Positions 37,025 to 46,641 are shown, counted from the first letter of the stretch. The stretch is DNA of 64,000 bases from Ktedonobacter robiniae (GCF_016587375.1 NZ_BNJG01000001.1:1116001-1180000); one strand, 5' to 3'. The notes: generated by a model not told the origin, from the sequence alone. A program made the numbers and translations.

Positions 37025-37405
37025 ATGTATATCGCGGTAATTGAGGAAGAACCACTGATCCGAGATATGCTACGCCATGCTTTGGAGCTAGGGGGTCATA
37101 GAGTCGATATCTATGGCACAATGCCAGAACAATTCCGCTTATATGACCTGCTCATTGTTGAGCCAGGAGAGTTCGGGCAAGGCTTTCCCGCCATTTCTCA
37201 GCTTATGCGTGGCTATTGCATACCCATCTTGATTCTTACTTTTTATGAGTGGAACGTGTGTATGGCGAGGGAATATAATCTACCCGCGATTCACAAGATG
37301 CCATTTCGCTTGACGCATTTACTCAGGACGATTGGACGCTTTAGCCAGTTCAAAGCACGTTTGCCTCAACCACAACCTCATCAAAGCCCCCTTGAAGCGT
37401 GTTAG
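37025..37405 (+). CDS. Receiver-domain protein with Asp-to-Glu phospho site
   Basis: A 126-residue stand-alone CheY-like receiver. The acidic cluster is present (IEEEPLIRDML), as are the conserved Thr (ILILTF) and Lys (IHKMPF). The position of the phosphorylated Asp, normally at the end of the beta-3 strand, reads DLLIVEP, so Glu replaces Asp. It should not be phosphorylated in the usual way and may be locked in an active-like state. AAGGAAG precedes the ATG. No kinase is adjacent; two sensor kinases lie 1.5-5 kb downstream on the other strand. A terminator-like hairpin follows at 37416-37438. Confidence 0.65.
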   Translation: MYIAVIEEEPLIRDMLRHALELGGHRVDIYGTMPEQFRLYDLLIVEPGEFGQGFPAISQLMRGYCIPILILTFYEWNVCMAREYNLPAIHKMPFRLTHLLRTIGRFSQFKARLPQPQPHQSPLEAC

Positions 37406-37415
37406 GATAATTTTA

Positions 37416-37438
37416 TGGCCCTGCCTGAAACAGGGCCA
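37416..37438 (+). terminator. Hairpin after the receiver gene
   Basis: TGGCCCTG and CAGGGCCA arms with a 7-nt loop, 10 bp after the stop. There is no T-run after it. Confidence 0.45.
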
Positions 37439-37521
37439 GCTCGCTACACGATAGTCCAAATCTCCTCTCCACTGGTCACCAACACACTCGCTCGCTTACA
37501 ATGAGAGAGATGATTTAAATT

Positions 37522-37590
37522 CCTGATAGGTGGTCTGGTGCGTGGCTGCCAGTCACAGGTTGGCAGCCACGCACCAGACCACCTATCAGG
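37522..37590. repeat. Perfect inverted repeat with 30-bp arms
   Basis: Arms 37522-37551 and 37561-37590 are exact complements around a 9-nt loop. It lies just before the Nudix gene. A hairpin this long and exact suggests a recent palindromic repeat insertion or a strong transcription barrier isolating the Nudix gene. Confidence 0.65.
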
Positions 37591-37641
37591 CGAGCGCCGC
37601 AGGTGCGAGAGGTCAAGCACAGCTGAAAGAGATACATTGCT

Positions 37642-38127
37642 ATGTTCCAACCAATTTTGGCAACTCTGGGGTATATTCTCTCCCCCGACGGGAAGCAGAT
37701 CCTGATGATTCATCGCAACAAACGACCAGATGACCTGCACTATGGCAAATACAATGGCCTGGGTGGCCGTGTAGAAGCCAATGAAGATATTGTTACGGGT
37801 ATGCGCCGCGAAATACGCGAGGAGTCGGGGCTAGAAGCAGACCATATGCAGCTTCGCGGCACCATTTCCTGGCAAGGCTTCGGCAAAAACGGGGCCGACT
37901 GGTTTGGCTTTATCTTCCTGATCGATGCCTGGCATGGCACGGCACACAGCGGAAACGCTGAAGGCACGCTGGAGTGGGTACCACGCGATACCGTCACCAC
38001 GCTGCCCATGTGGCCCAGCGACAAGTATTTTCTGCCCATGGTCTTTGATGGCGAGCCCCAGCCCTTTCATGGACACATGCTCTTCCGCAACGGCGAATGC
38101 CTCAGTTGGAACTATCAACGCCTCTAA
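37642..38127 (+). CDS. Nudix hydrolase (8-oxo-dGTP diphosphatase-like)
   Basis: A 161-residue Nudix hydrolase. The full Nudix box is visible at about residues 40-62: GGRVEANEDIVTGMRREIREESG, matching G-x5-E-x7-R-E-x2-E-E-x-G. The N-terminus (ILATLGYILSPDGKQILMIHRNKRPDD) and the FIFLIDAWHGT segment match MutT/MTH1-like proteins that hydrolyse oxidised purine nucleotides. A sanitation role is likely, but other nucleoside diphosphate substrates are possible. It lies alone between a long palindrome and a tRNA pair. Confidence 0.8.
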   Translation: MFQPILATLGYILSPDGKQILMIHRNKRPDDLHYGKYNGLGGRVEANEDIVTGMRREIREESGLEADHMQLRGTISWQGFGKNGADWFGFIFLIDAWHGTAHSGNAEGTLEWVPRDTVTTLPMWPSDKYFLPMVFDGEPQPFHGHMLFRNGECLSWNYQRL

Positions 38128-38146
38128 AAAAACCTGATAAAAAGTG

Positions 38147-38175
38147 TTGACAAAACGGCGCCTGTGCTATATACT
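38147..38175 (+). promoter_or_regulatory. Sigma-70-type promoter of the tRNA pair
   Basis: -35 TTGACA (38147-38152), 17-nt spacer, -10 TATACT (38170-38175), 44 bp before tRNA-Ser. Near-consensus spacing and boxes. Confidence 0.75.
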
Positions 38176-38219
38176 TATTTCCAGTTCGAAGGAGTGAATA
38201 GCTTCGGCGAACACTGTCC

Positions 38220-38306
38220 GGAGAGGTCGCATAGTGGCCTAGTGCGGCGGTTTGCTAAACCGCTGAAGGAGCAATCCTTCCGAGAGTTCGAATCTCTCCC
38301 TCTCCG
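38220..38306 (+). tRNA. tRNA-Ser (anticodon GCU)
   Basis: An 87-nt class II tRNA. Acceptor stem GGAGAGG pairs with CCTCTCC, discriminator G. The anticodon loop reads TTTGCTAAA, a long variable arm lies between anticodon and T stems, and the T-loop is GTTCGAATC. CCA is not encoded. Confidence 0.92.
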
Positions 38307-38348
38307 CTAACTTTACAAATATGTAGAGTTAACAGTTTTAGACCCTGT

Positions 38349-38421
38349 AGGGGTGGTGCCCAACGGTTGAGGCGGTCGTCTCCAAAACGACTTTCAGAAG
38401 GTTCGACTCCTTTCACCCCTG
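38349..38421 (+). tRNA. tRNA-Trp (anticodon CCA)
   Basis: A 73-nt tRNA. Acceptor AGGGGTG pairs with CACCCCT, discriminator G. The anticodon stem GTCGT/ACGAC encloses loop CTCCAAA, and the T-loop is GTTCGACTC. CCA is not encoded. It lies 42 bp after tRNA-Ser and is probably cotranscribed. Confidence 0.92.
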
Positions 38422-38430
38422 TGTGACTTA

Positions 38431-38462
38431 AGCGCCTCCTTACTCTAGGAGACGCTTTTTTG
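38431..38462 (+). terminator. Terminator of the tRNA pair
   Basis: GCGCCTCC and AGGAGACGC arms followed by TTTTTT, just downstream of tRNA-Trp. Confidence 0.65.
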
Positions 38463-38587
38463 TGCAGCAAGTCATAGCTCATAATCTTCTGCCCAGTAAG
38501 CTAAATGGGCAATTTCCTCAGAGTAAGGTTCGTGCCAGGTTTTATGTCGATTTACAATTCAACGCATGGGATAGGATATCAAGTTAG

Positions 38588-39814
38588 CTACTTCAGAGGT
38601 AATTCGACGAAGAACTCGCTGCCCTGGCCGGGCTGGGATTCGCACCAGATGCGGCCTTCGTGACGCTCGATGATCTCTTTGGAGATGCTCAGGCCCAGGC
38701 CCAGGCCCTTTTTCGTGGAGGCTTCGGCGTCAGGAGTACGATAAAAGGTGTCGAAAACTTTTTCGAGTTGATCGGGGGCGATGCCTTTACCGTGATCGCG
38801 CACATGGATCAGCGCCTTGCGCCATTTGCGCTCAACACAAACCTGGACCACGCTCCCCTCTGGAGAATACTTGACCGCGTTCCCCACAAGATTGATCAAG
38901 ACTTGCTCGATCCGATCTCGATCTACGCTCACCATGACCTCTTTTGGCGACAGCTTTAGCTCTATATGCCGTCCGGTGAGCAAATTCTGGTCATCAACCA
39001 CCTGCTGGCAAAGCTCATTAATGTTTAGCTTACTCTTGTTAAGTGCCATTTTACCGGTACGCAGACTGCTGACATCAAGTAACTCTTCAATGAGCGTCGT
39101 CAGGCGCATCGTCTGTTCATTAATGCGCTCCAGGGCAGTATGCATATCGCTCACATTCATCTCGCCATCCTGCTTGGCCAGGCGGCGCAGAGCCAGCTGG
39201 GCCTGGCCGCGAATAGTGGTGATCGGCGTCTTCAATTCATGAGAGGCGATGGAGAGGAAGCGATCCTTCGTTTGATTGGCATCTTCGAGTTTCTGGTTAC
39301 TGACTTCCAGCTCTGCGGCATACTCTTTCAACTCTTGCTCGGCTATCAAGGTCTGCCAGCGCGCACGCTCGCGCTGGGACGTGATGATGGCAATCGTAAT
39401 GCCAGAAATGAAGAATGGGAGGATTCGTAGACCATCCTCCCAATGTTGCCAGCTAATGCTCTGGTTATAACCGATAAAGAAGTAATCAATATAGAGTGCG
39501 CCCAGCAGCACCGTAAAGAGCGAGGGCATGGTACCCCAGAAGGTGGCAATAAACAGCACGGGGAGCAGAAGCAGCGAACCCGCGAAATAGATTCCGCCCC
39601 CGCCTATCCAACCATCAAGGGCTTGCTGTCCCCAGCCAAGCAGGCTCACGAGCAAGATGCTCAGGAGATAGCCAATCAGTGGGTGACGCCATAGTGGAAG
39701 GGAAGCAGTAAAATTTCTTCGTAATTCCGCCCGCTGCTCGAACGTCATTCGTCGAATACGCCTTCCCTGGTGATCGATATATGTATCTTTTTGTGTTGAC
39801 TTCGTGATCGCCAT
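38588..39814 (-). CDS. Membrane sensor histidine kinase
   Basis: A 408-residue histidine kinase. The N-terminal sensor has four hydrophobic segments in the DUF4118/KdpD-like style (LIGYLLSILLVSLLGWG, IYFAGSLLLLPVLFIATFWG, FTVLLGALYIDYFFIG, ILPFFISGITIAIITS). A coiled-coil linker follows, then the H-box SHELKTPITTIRGQ, N-box LINLVGNAVKYSPEG, G1 DHGKGI and G2 GLGLGLSISKEIIE. All catalytic motifs look intact. No response regulator is cotranscribed, so it is an orphan kinase here. I choose ATG 39814 with AGGGA about 10 nt upstream; the TTG at 39859 has its ribosome site directly touching the codon. Confidence 0.85.
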   Translation of the reverse strand: MAITKSTQKDTYIDHQGRRIRRMTFEQRAELRRNFTASLPLWRHPLIGYLLSILLVSLLGWGQQALDGWIGGGGIYFAGSLLLLPVLFIATFWGTMPSLFTVLLGALYIDYFFIGYNQSISWQHWEDGLRILPFFISGITIAIITSQRERARWQTLIAEQELKEYAAELEVSNQKLEDANQTKDRFLSIASHELKTPITTIRGQAQLALRRLAKQDGEMNVSDMHTALERINEQTMRLTTLIEELLDVSSLRTGKMALNKSKLNINELCQQVVDDQNLLTGRHIELKLSPKEVMVSVDRDRIEQVLINLVGNAVKYSPEGSVVQVCVERKWRKALIHVRDHGKGIAPDQLEKVFDTFYRTPDAEASTKKGLGLGLSISKEIIERHEGRIWCESQPGQGSEFFVELPLK

Positions 39815-39901
39815 CCGCTCTATCCCTATTGGAACGCCTCTGCTCTTCTCAATTATCAACTCCTGAAAGTCATTTTCCAGGAGTTGGATTGCGTTGCTTT
39901 A

Positions 39902-40894
39902 TTATATCCTTGCCAGGCGCTCATTTTCTACCTGCATACTCGCCTCTTGCATGCGCGCATCATGCATCGCAATTAAAGGTACCTCTGGATGAGAACGTGC
40001 AAAGTGATGAAGCTCTAACAATGTCTGTAAGGCCGTAGCTTTATCGCTCGTCACACCATTCCAGAAGAACGGGTGTGGTGTCGTTGGATAGAGGTAATTT
40101 TCGGCCACATGCGCGGCATCGCCCAGAAAGAAGAGACGAGCACCATTGGCGCGATTGATGAACATACCAGTATTGCCAGGAGTGTGACCCGGCAATGGGA
40201 CGAGCACGATAGAGCCATCACCAAACACATCCAGACTGGAACGGAAACCTTCATACGAAGGCCCCTCCAGGTCAAAGCAGGTAAGAGGGCTACCCTCCAT
40301 CAGACGCCATACCAGACCCTTATGGAGGGGAATCACACCTTGTTTGGCTGCATCAAACTCGACGCGATTGACGCGCAGCGGCACACCTACTATATCGGGA
40401 ACGCCGCTGACATGATCCCAGTGCAGGTGCGAGAGCAACACAAAGTCCAGGTCTTCCGGTTTTAGGCCCTGCTCATGTAAGGCCCCACTCAGTGTCTGTT
40501 CTACTTTGAAGCGTGCCAGCGTCTGGCGAAAAGTCAATGGCTGATCCTTCAGATGCTGATAGATATCGCCACTCAAGCCCGTATCATAGAGGAAGGTGCC
40601 CTGAGGGTGCCGGATCAGGACCGAACTGTAAGCAATCTTTCTCGGCTTGAGCGAGAGCGAGCCACGAACCATGACCAGCTCAGGCCAGAAGACGCTTCCA
40701 CAGCGCAAAATATGAACATCCACGTCGGGTAGCTGTTGGTCCCACTGTTGCTTCTCAGTACCACTCTCCCCGGCGGGCAACAATTGCATGTTAAAACGAG
40801 GAGGCATCAAACTTTTGATCGCCGCCCCAACACCGAGCGCTGTCAGCGATACTGCTCCCCAGGCTAACCACTTATTCACTCGCTTTGACTGCAT
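39902..40894 (-). CDS. MBL-fold hydrolase, N-acyl-homoserine-lactonase-like
   Basis: A 330-residue metallo-beta-lactamase-fold enzyme. The zinc motif is SHLHWDHVSG (H-x-H-x-DH). Further His and Asp ligands appear in PLPGHTPGNTG and FLGDAAH, and a late His in IAMHD. The layout (YDTGLSGD ahead of the motif) resembles AttM/AiiA-type lactonases, which open acyl-homoserine lactones, but other lactones are equally possible. A hydrophobic N-terminal helix (WLAWGAVSLTALGVGAAI) suggests export or membrane anchoring. AGGAG lies 6 nt before the ATG. It is 18 bp downstream of a sensor kinase and probably cotranscribed with it. Confidence 0.75.
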   Translation of the reverse strand: MQSKRVNKWLAWGAVSLTALGVGAAIKSLMPPRFNMQLLPAGESGTEKQQWDQQLPDVDVHILRCGSVFWPELVMVRGSLSLKPRKIAYSSVLIRHPQGTFLYDTGLSGDIYQHLKDQPLTFRQTLARFKVEQTLSGALHEQGLKPEDLDFVLLSHLHWDHVSGVPDIVGVPLRVNRVEFDAAKQGVIPLHKGLVWRLMEGSPLTCFDLEGPSYEGFRSSLDVFGDGSIVLVPLPGHTPGNTGMFINRANGARLFFLGDAAHVAENYLYPTTPHPFFWNGVTSDKATALQTLLELHHFARSHPEVPLIAMHDARMQEASMQVENERLARI

Positions 40895-40912
40895 TCTTTT
40901 CTCCTGGCATAG

Positions 40913-42253
40913 CTAGATTAACTCCCGGTGTGCCAGTGGAAGCTCAAACCAGAACGTTGATCCTTGACCGGGAATACTCTCTACACCTACATGCCCATGA
41001 TGGTGCTCTATAACTGTCTGGCTGATGTAGAGTCCCAGTCCCAGCCCAACGCCAGAACCGCTTAACACCCGGATCTTTGGACATTGATAGAAACACTCCC
41101 AGACACGCTGCTGCTCTTCCACAGTAAGACCCTGCCCTTGATCGCGCACCTCCAGGCGCACGCACGCTCCTGCTCGCTGAAGAGATAGAGCAATCTCCTT
41201 GTCGGCGGCCGAATACTTTAAGGCATTGCGTAGATAGCTATTTATTACCTGGGAGATTCTTCCCGCATCAGCAATAACTGTCAGGGTATCGTCTGAAGAG
41301 AGTTCTTTATGTATTGTACGTTCAGGGTTGACCTTTTGTTGCTCACTGACAACCTGCTCCACTATTGCGCGCACATCGCATTCATCTTGCCGCAGGTAGG
41401 ACGCAAAGCGCCCAGACTGAATCCGCGAGATATCTACCATGTCACTTACCAGGTTGGAAAGCACACCGATCTGACGCTCGGCACGCTCCATCAGGTCGCT
41501 GGCCATCTTAATCTTATCAAATGTCTCTGTCTCATGTATATCCAACTGTTTCATAGCCGTCTTGAGGCGTCGCATCGCCAGTTGAACGTTGACTTTAATC
41601 GCAGTCAATGGAGTACGTAACTCATGGCTGGCAACACCAATAAACTCTTCCAGACGTTGGGTCGTGGCATGCAAAGTCACGACCTGATGCCGTGTCTCCT
41701 CACGCGCACGCAGGAGATGCTGCCGCTCGCTAATCAGTACAGACGTCTCTCGTGCCAGATCACTCTCTTGTATATCAGGGAGGGCAGACTCTAAGTGCTG
41801 GGACATTTCTAACTCTTCACGCTTGCGCTCATCAATGTCGGTGCCGATAAAGATCCACTCCCGCACCTTGCCATACTCACCCAGAACGGGAATGGCACGT
41901 ACACCAAAATGGTGGTAGATACCATCAAAGCGCTGGATACGATATGCAAGCTCATACGGCCTCCCGCTGAGGGAGGCGCTTTGCCAGGCATGCTCCACCC
42001 ACTGTTGATCCTCGGGATGAACCATCGCTTGCATATCTTGATGGCTCAACCGCCTGCCGTACTGCCCGGTATAAGCATGCCAGGCTTCCATCTGGCGCTC
42101 CATAGCCCCTTCAGCATCCACTACCCACACCATTTGCGCTAATGCCGCAACCAGAGAACGATAGCGCGCTTCGCTCTCGCGGAGTTGCCGCTGCAAATCG
42201 TTTACTTCCACGCTTTTATATTGTCCCCGTTCAGGGCTTTTGTCTGCCATCAT
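40913..42253 (-). CDS. PAS-domain sensor histidine kinase
   Basis: A 446-residue soluble kinase. Residues 20-140 form a PAS/PAC domain (YRSLVAALAQMVWVVDAEGAMERQ, EWIFIGTDIDERKREE). After a coiled coil comes the H-box SHELRTPLTAIKVN near 215, N-box VINSYLRNALKYSA, G1 VRDQGQGL and G2 GVGLGLGLYISQTVIEHHHG. With no membrane segment it probably senses a cytoplasmic redox, light or ligand signal. It is followed 18 bp later by the lactonase-like gene. No partner regulator is adjacent. AAAGG lies 9 nt before the ATG. Confidence 0.85.
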   Translation of the reverse strand: MMADKSPERGQYKSVEVNDLQRQLRESEARYRSLVAALAQMVWVVDAEGAMERQMEAWHAYTGQYGRRLSHQDMQAMVHPEDQQWVEHAWQSASLSGRPYELAYRIQRFDGIYHHFGVRAIPVLGEYGKVREWIFIGTDIDERKREELEMSQHLESALPDIQESDLARETSVLISERQHLLRAREETRHQVVTLHATTQRLEEFIGVASHELRTPLTAIKVNVQLAMRRLKTAMKQLDIHETETFDKIKMASDLMERAERQIGVLSNLVSDMVDISRIQSGRFASYLRQDECDVRAIVEQVVSEQQKVNPERTIHKELSSDDTLTVIADAGRISQVINSYLRNALKYSAADKEIALSLQRAGACVRLEVRDQGQGLTVEEQQRVWECFYQCPKIRVLSGSGVGLGLGLYISQTVIEHHHGHVGVESIPGQGSTFWFELPLAHRELI

Positions 42254-42517
42254 ACGATGCTGCCTTTATTCTTCAACTTCAAAAGTTTTGATATAGACAT
42301 TTTTACCACCGCCCTAACCCGCTTATGACCACCCTCACCTACTCCTCCAGGCACCTCCCAGGCCCAACAAAACCTCCCAATTTTATAGAGACGTACAGAT
42401 TATCATGCCTAAATTTTCTGCCAAAAAAGGGAAGTTTCTTTCACTTGCTCTTTACACGGCTGAGTTCTCAGAATAGATGCAAGCAACCTCTTTTCCCCAG
42501 GGATAGAACTCTGTGCC

Positions 42518-42561
42518 AAAAAGCCAGGCGACCGGGAGGATTCCCGGCCACCTGGCTTTTT
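42518..42561 (-). terminator. Intrinsic terminator of the clp gene
   Basis: AAAAAGCCAGG... and ...CCTGGCTTTTT arms (about 20 bp, two G-U pairs) around a short loop. On the minus strand the stem is followed by a T-run, 22 bp after the stop. Confidence 0.75.
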
Positions 42562-42583
42562 CTTATCTGCGGCTTCGCCTGTG

Positions 42584-44824
42584 CTAGGCGTTATTTTTCA
42601 CCGCCTCGTAGGGGCGAACAACGATTTTCTTATCTTCCACATCGACGTATACCGCCTGGCCACTGACGATTTCACCTGCCAGCAAGGCGTCTGCCAGCGC
42701 GTCATCGACATAAGACTGGATGGCTCGGCGTAATGGGCGAGCACCATACTCCTCGTCGAAGCCTTCCTCAAGCAGGAAGTCACGGGCGGCATCACTGACC
42801 ACCAGCTCGATCCGCTGCTCGCTCAAGCGTGAGCGAACCTGGTCCAGCAAGAGTTCAACGATGCTGTAGAGCTCTTTCTTGGCCAGCGAGTTGAAGACAA
42901 CGATCTGGTCGATACGGTTGATGAACTCAGGGCGGAAGACCCGCTTGAGACCCTCAAACGCCTTCGAGCGCATCGCCTCTTTCTGCTCCTCGCGCAGAGA
43001 CTCACCCTTCTTGATGGTGAAGCCAATGTTCGCGGCCTTCTTCAGGTCTGAACCGCCTACGTTACTGGTCATGATCACGACGGTGTTCTTAAAGTCGACC
43101 GTGCGACCCTGACCATCGGTCAGACGACCATCATCCATGATCTGCAACAAGGCATTGAAGACCTCAGGATGCGCCTTCTCAACCTCGTCAAAGAGAATAA
43201 CACTGTAGGGGCGACGGCGTACCTGCTCCGTCAGCTGACCACCCTCGTCATGCCCCACATATCCGGGAGGGCTACCAAACAGACGCGAGACGGTATGCGG
43301 CTCCATATACTCCGACATATCGAAGCGAATGATGTGGTCGGCACCACCGAAGAGTTCAGCGGCTAGAGCCTTCGCCAGTTCGGTCTTACCAACACCAGTT
43401 GGACCCAGGAAGAGGAAGGACCCAATTGGGCGCTTCGGATCTTTGAGGCCAGCACGCGAGCGGCGAATCGCACGCGCCACGGCTGAAATCGCCTCGTCCT
43501 GGCCGATAACATGCTTGCGCAGGTCCAGCTCCAGGTGACGCAGGTTCTGACGCTCGCTCTCCAGCATCTGGCTCACCGGGACGCCAGTCCAGGTCTCTAC
43601 GACCCTGGCGATATGCTCAGGGGTCACGATGAGTGAGACTTCATCCTGAGACTTACCACGCGCCTCGCTCAGCTTCTCCAGCACCAGGAGTTCTTGCTGG
43701 CGCATCAAAGCCGCATGCTCGTAGTCTTCCGCGTTCGCCGCCGCCTCTTTCTGAGCCTGAATCTCTGCCAACTCTTTCTCGAGGTCAGCAATCAAAGTTG
43801 GACTCAAGATGCCCTTCTCGGTCGCCTCCAGGCGCAGGGCGGAGCCGGCCTCGTCCATGACGTCGATAGCCTTATCAGGCAGGAAGCGATCATTGATATA
43901 GCGATCAGACAGCTTTACCGCGGCCTCAATAGCCTCATCTGATATACCAATGCCATGGTGGGCCTCATAATTGGCGCGCACGATATGCAGCATATCGATG
44001 GCTTCCTCAACATTAGGCTCGCTCACCATAATTGGCTGGAAGCGGCGCTCCAGGGCAGCATCCTTCTCAATATGCTTGCGGTACTCGTCCAGGGTAGTAG
44101 CACCAATACAACGCAACTCACCGCGTGCCAGGGCAGGCTTGATCATATCACCCGCGCCAACCGCACCCTCAGCCGCGCCAGCACCAACAACAGTATGCAA
44201 TTCATCAATAAAGACGATTGTATCGGGATTATCGCGCAATTCTTCCAGAATAGATTTGATACGCTGCTCAAACTGACCACGGAACATCGCACCTGCGACC
44301 ATACCGCCAATGTTGAGCGAGACAATGCGCTTGCCACTTAGATTGGGTGGAATATCGCCCGATTGAATGCGGCGCGCCAGGCCCTCAACGATTGCAGTTT
44401 TACCAACACCTGGCTCACCAATCAGGACAGGATTATTCTTCTGCCTGCGACCCAGGACGGTAATCATGCGGCGTAGCTCTTTCGCACGCCCGGCCGCAGG
44501 ATCAAGTTTCCCCTCAGCCGCTTCAGCCGTCAGATCGCGACCATATTGATCAAGCGTGGGAGTCTTGCTCTGCTTCGGCTGCCGTTCAGCCGTCGCAGTA
44601 TTGACACTCCCCTGACCACCCGAAGCTTTCTGTGAACCGCCCGAGAAACCAAATGGGAAGGGAGCACCTGCAATATCCATATTATCAATGCCACCCATCT
44701 GGCCCATCGCGTTCATCAGTTCGTCAACGCACGACTGGCACAGGTAGTGCGATTCGCGTCGCCCGTCAACCATCTGATCTACACGAACACGCGCGGGATT
44801 CTTTCGACAACGCTCACATTTCAT
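42584..44824 (-). CDS. ClpE-like AAA+ chaperone with N-terminal zinc finger
   Basis: A 746-residue HSP100/Clp unfoldase. Instead of the usual Clp_N repeats it begins with a C4 zinc-binding motif: CERC at residues 3-6 and CQSC near 29-32, as in ClpE and McsA. Two AAA+ modules follow, with Walker A GEPGVGKT near 138 and GPTGVGKT near 475 and Walker B VFIDELH and [14 protein letters not shown]-like coiled region ([20 protein letters not shown]) lies between them, and a C-terminal ClpB_D2-small domain ends the protein. It should unfold proteins for ClpP; a ClpP gene is not in the window. GAGGAG lies 10 nt before the ATG. Its promoter carries two CIRCE-like sites, so HrcA heat-shock control is likely. 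Confidence 0.88.
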   Translation of the reverse strand: MKCERCRKNPARVRVDQMVDGRRESHYLCQSCVDELMNAMGQMGGIDNMDIAGAPFPFGFSGGSQKASGGQGSVNTATAERQPKQSKTPTLDQYGRDLTAEAAEGKLDPAAGRAKELRRMITVLGRRQKNNPVLIGEPGVGKTAIVEGLARRIQSGDIPPNLSGKRIVSLNIGGMVAGAMFRGQFEQRIKSILEELRDNPDTIVFIDELHTVVGAGAAEGAVGAGDMIKPALARGELRCIGATTLDEYRKHIEKDAALERRFQPIMVSEPNVEEAIDMLHIVRANYEAHHGIGISDEAIEAAVKLSDRYINDRFLPDKAIDVMDEAGSALRLEATEKGILSPTLIADLEKELAEIQAQKEAAANAEDYEHAALMRQQELLVLEKLSEARGKSQDEVSLIVTPEHIARVVETWTGVPVSQMLESERQNLRHLELDLRKHVIGQDEAISAVARAIRRSRAGLKDPKRPIGSFLFLGPTGVGKTELAKALAAELFGGADHIIRFDMSEYMEPHTVSRLFGSPPGYVGHDEGGQLTEQVRRRPYSVILFDEVEKAHPEVFNALLQIMDDGRLTDGQGRTVDFKNTVVIMTSNVGGSDLKKAANIGFTIKKGESLREEQKEAMRSKAFEGLKRVFRPEFINRIDQIVVFNSLAKKELYSIVELLLDQVRSRLSEQRIELVVSDAARDFLLEEGFDEEYGARPLRRAIQSYVDDALADALLAGEIVSGQAVYVDVEDKKIVVRPYEAVKNNA

Positions 44825-44882
44825 TATTTATATGCTCCTCATCTTTTCTCAAGATAGGGGGATGATTCCCTTCGGTTAGTAG

Positions 44883-44909
44883 TTAGCAATTGGTTCGTCT
44901 GACTGCTAA
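44883..44909. promoter_or_regulatory. CIRCE-like operator, downstream copy
   Basis: TTAGCAATT-N9-GACTGCTAA, matching the CIRCE consensus TTAGCACTC-N9-GAGTGCTAA at 7/9 and 8/9 positions with exact spacing. It lies immediately downstream of the clp -10 box. Confidence 0.65.
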
Positions 44910-44910
44910 A

Positions 44911-44939
44911 AGTATAGCATATTCTTTTTGCTCTGTCTA
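44911..44939 (-). promoter_or_regulatory. Promoter of the clp gene
   Basis: On the minus strand: -35 TAGACA (44939-44934), 17-nt spacer, -10 TATACT (44916-44911) with an extended TG motif. The -35 overlaps the upstream CIRCE element. Confidence 0.75.
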
Positions 44940-44963
44940 GCACTCTTGCGACTTGATTGCTAA
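44937..44963. promoter_or_regulatory. CIRCE operator (HrcA site), upstream copy
   Basis: CTAGCACTC-N9-GATTGCTAA, 8/9 in each half-site with the exact 9-nt spacer. It overlaps the -35 of the clp promoter. Repression by HrcA is established for CIRCE sites in other bacteria; here it is inferred. Confidence 0.8.
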
Positions 44964-45429
44964 CTCACCATTTATAACAGCGACTCCGTTGGTATTATTC
45001 CCGGTATAGCGTTCACTTCCGGCAATGTTCCTGACACACTCTTTGGGATGCTATTTCAAGGTGTCACAAAACATTTCACATGTGTACCCACAATAACGCC
45101 AGGCTTACTATGCTTATTCCCTTCCATGATTGCTCCCCGCACATGCTCACCGCCAGATTCGGCTGCTTCAGTAAAACGAGACCGATAAAAGTTACTTTCT
45201 TCTTTTACGAACATAGAGATGGAAAAGATACGCAACTATTCCCTCTAGTAAGAAAGACGCTGCTCGCACCAAATATATGCGGCTGCTCCTGAGAGCTATT
45301 ACATCAGAATATTATCGGCATATCTCTTTCCTTCAACATCCTACGCCCTTATCACAAGAGACGCATAGGATGTGATATATTCAAAAAGTATGGTAATGTC
45401 GCCAAGCAAGACAAAGGAGATCGAGGGTT
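44964..45429. other. Upstream region of the acyl-CoA dehydrogenase gene
   Basis: No supported gene. It ends with an inverted repeat, ACATCCTACGC (45336-45346) and GCATAGGATGT (45363-45373), 10 of 11 positions matching, 56 bp before the start codon. This is either an operator or a leader hairpin. Confidence 0.45.
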
Positions 45430-46641
45430 ATGGATTTCGCCTATTCGGAGAAAGTCGACGCTCTACGACAGCGCCTGACTAACTTTATGGAACACGCTAT
45501 TTATCCCAACCAGCAACTCTATAAAGAACAGATCGCGGCCTCAGGCAATCCTCACCATCACGCGGAGATCGTTGATGAACTGAAAGAACGTGCGAAGGCA
45601 GAGGGTCTCTGGAATCTCTTTCTGCCCGACACTGAATACGGAGCTGGCCTGACTAACCTGGAGTATGCGCCCCTGGCTGAGATTATGGGTCGTGTCAGTT
45701 GGGCATCGGAGGTCTTCAATTGTGCGGCCCCTGATACTGGAAATATGGAAATTCTTGCTCAGTTTGGTACCGAGGAGCAACAACAACGCTGGCTGCGTCC
45801 CCTCCTTGATGGCGAGATTCGCTCAGCCTTTGCCATGACGGAGCCAGATGTCGCCAGCTCTGACGCGACCAATATTCAACTGACCATCATGCGCGATGGA
45901 GACGACTACATACTCAATGGGCGCAAATGGTGGATCTCGGGGGCGGCTCGCGAACGCTGCAAAATCTTTATCGTCATGGGAAAGACCGATCCCCAGAACC
46001 CAACTCGCCATAAGCAGCAAAGTATGATCCTGGTGCCACGCGACACCCCTGGACTGACCGTGGTTCGCAACCTGCCTGTCATGGGCTATATCGATAATGA
46101 AGGCCACTGCGAACTGCGTTTTGAGAACGTGCGCGTTCCTGCCAGCAACCTCCTCGGTGAGGAGGGGAGCGGCTTTGCTATCGCTCAGGCACGCCTTGGG
46201 CCCGGTCGCATTCATCATTGTATGCGCTCCATTGGTACAGCCCAGTACGCGCTTGAACTCCTCTGCCAGCGCGCGACACAGCGCGTCGCCTTTGGCAAAC
46301 CGCTGGTCGAGCAGGGAGTTATTCAGGAATGGATCGCACAGTCGCAGTTGGAGATCGAGCAGGCGCGGCTGCTCACGCTGAAAGCAGCCTGGCTCATCGA
46401 TACTCAGGGCAAGAAGGCTGCGAAAGATGCCATTGCCATGATCAAAATCGTGGCGCCCGAGGTACATACCAATGTCGTCAGCAGAGCCATGCAGGTCTTT
46501 GGGGCTGCGGGTCTCAGCGATGATTTTCCGCTGGCCTCCCTCTGGGCGCATGGACGCACGTTACACATTGTGGATGGGCCAGATGAGGTTCATAAACGCA
46601 CCCTGGCACGCTCCATCATCCATCAGCTTGCACAAGACTAA
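45430..46641 (+). CDS. Acyl-CoA dehydrogenase
   Basis: A 403-residue FAD-dependent acyl-CoA dehydrogenase. Family motifs are [16 protein letters not shown] (flavin-binding loop), the KWWISGA segment, the middle beta-domain with [33 protein letters not shown] and the C-terminal [15 protein letters not shown]. The Asp/Gly region near the end ([23 protein letters not shown]) is typical of the ACAD10/11-like long-chain branch, where the catalytic base position differs from short-chain enzymes. It probably acts in fatty-acid or branched acyl-CoA breakdown. AAAGGAG precedes the ATG. The next gene lies 32 bp downstream. Confidence 0.88.
   Translation: MDFAYSEKVDALRQRLTNFMEHAIYPNQQLYKEQIAASGNPHHHAEIVDELKERAKAEGLWNLFLPDTEYGAGLTNLEYAPLAEIMGRVSWASEVFNCAAPDTGNMEILAQFGTEEQQQRWLRPLLDGEIRSAFAMTEPDVASSDATNIQLTIMRDGDDYILNGRKWWISGAARERCKIFIVMGKTDPQNPTRHKQQSMILVPRDTPGLTVVRNLPVMGYIDNEGHCELRFENVRVPASNLLGEEGSGFAIAQARLGPGRIHHCMRSIGTAQYALELLCQRATQRVAFGKPLVEQGVIQEWIAQSQLEIEQARLLTLKAAWLIDTQGKKAAKDAIAMIKIVAPEVHTNVVSRAMQVFGAAGLSDDFPLASLWAHGRTLHIVDGPDEVHKRTLARSIIHQLAQD

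Noticed and set aside
45080..45292. 70-codon frame between clp and the acyl-CoA dehydrogenase gene
   Set aside because: No ribosome site and no conserved features.
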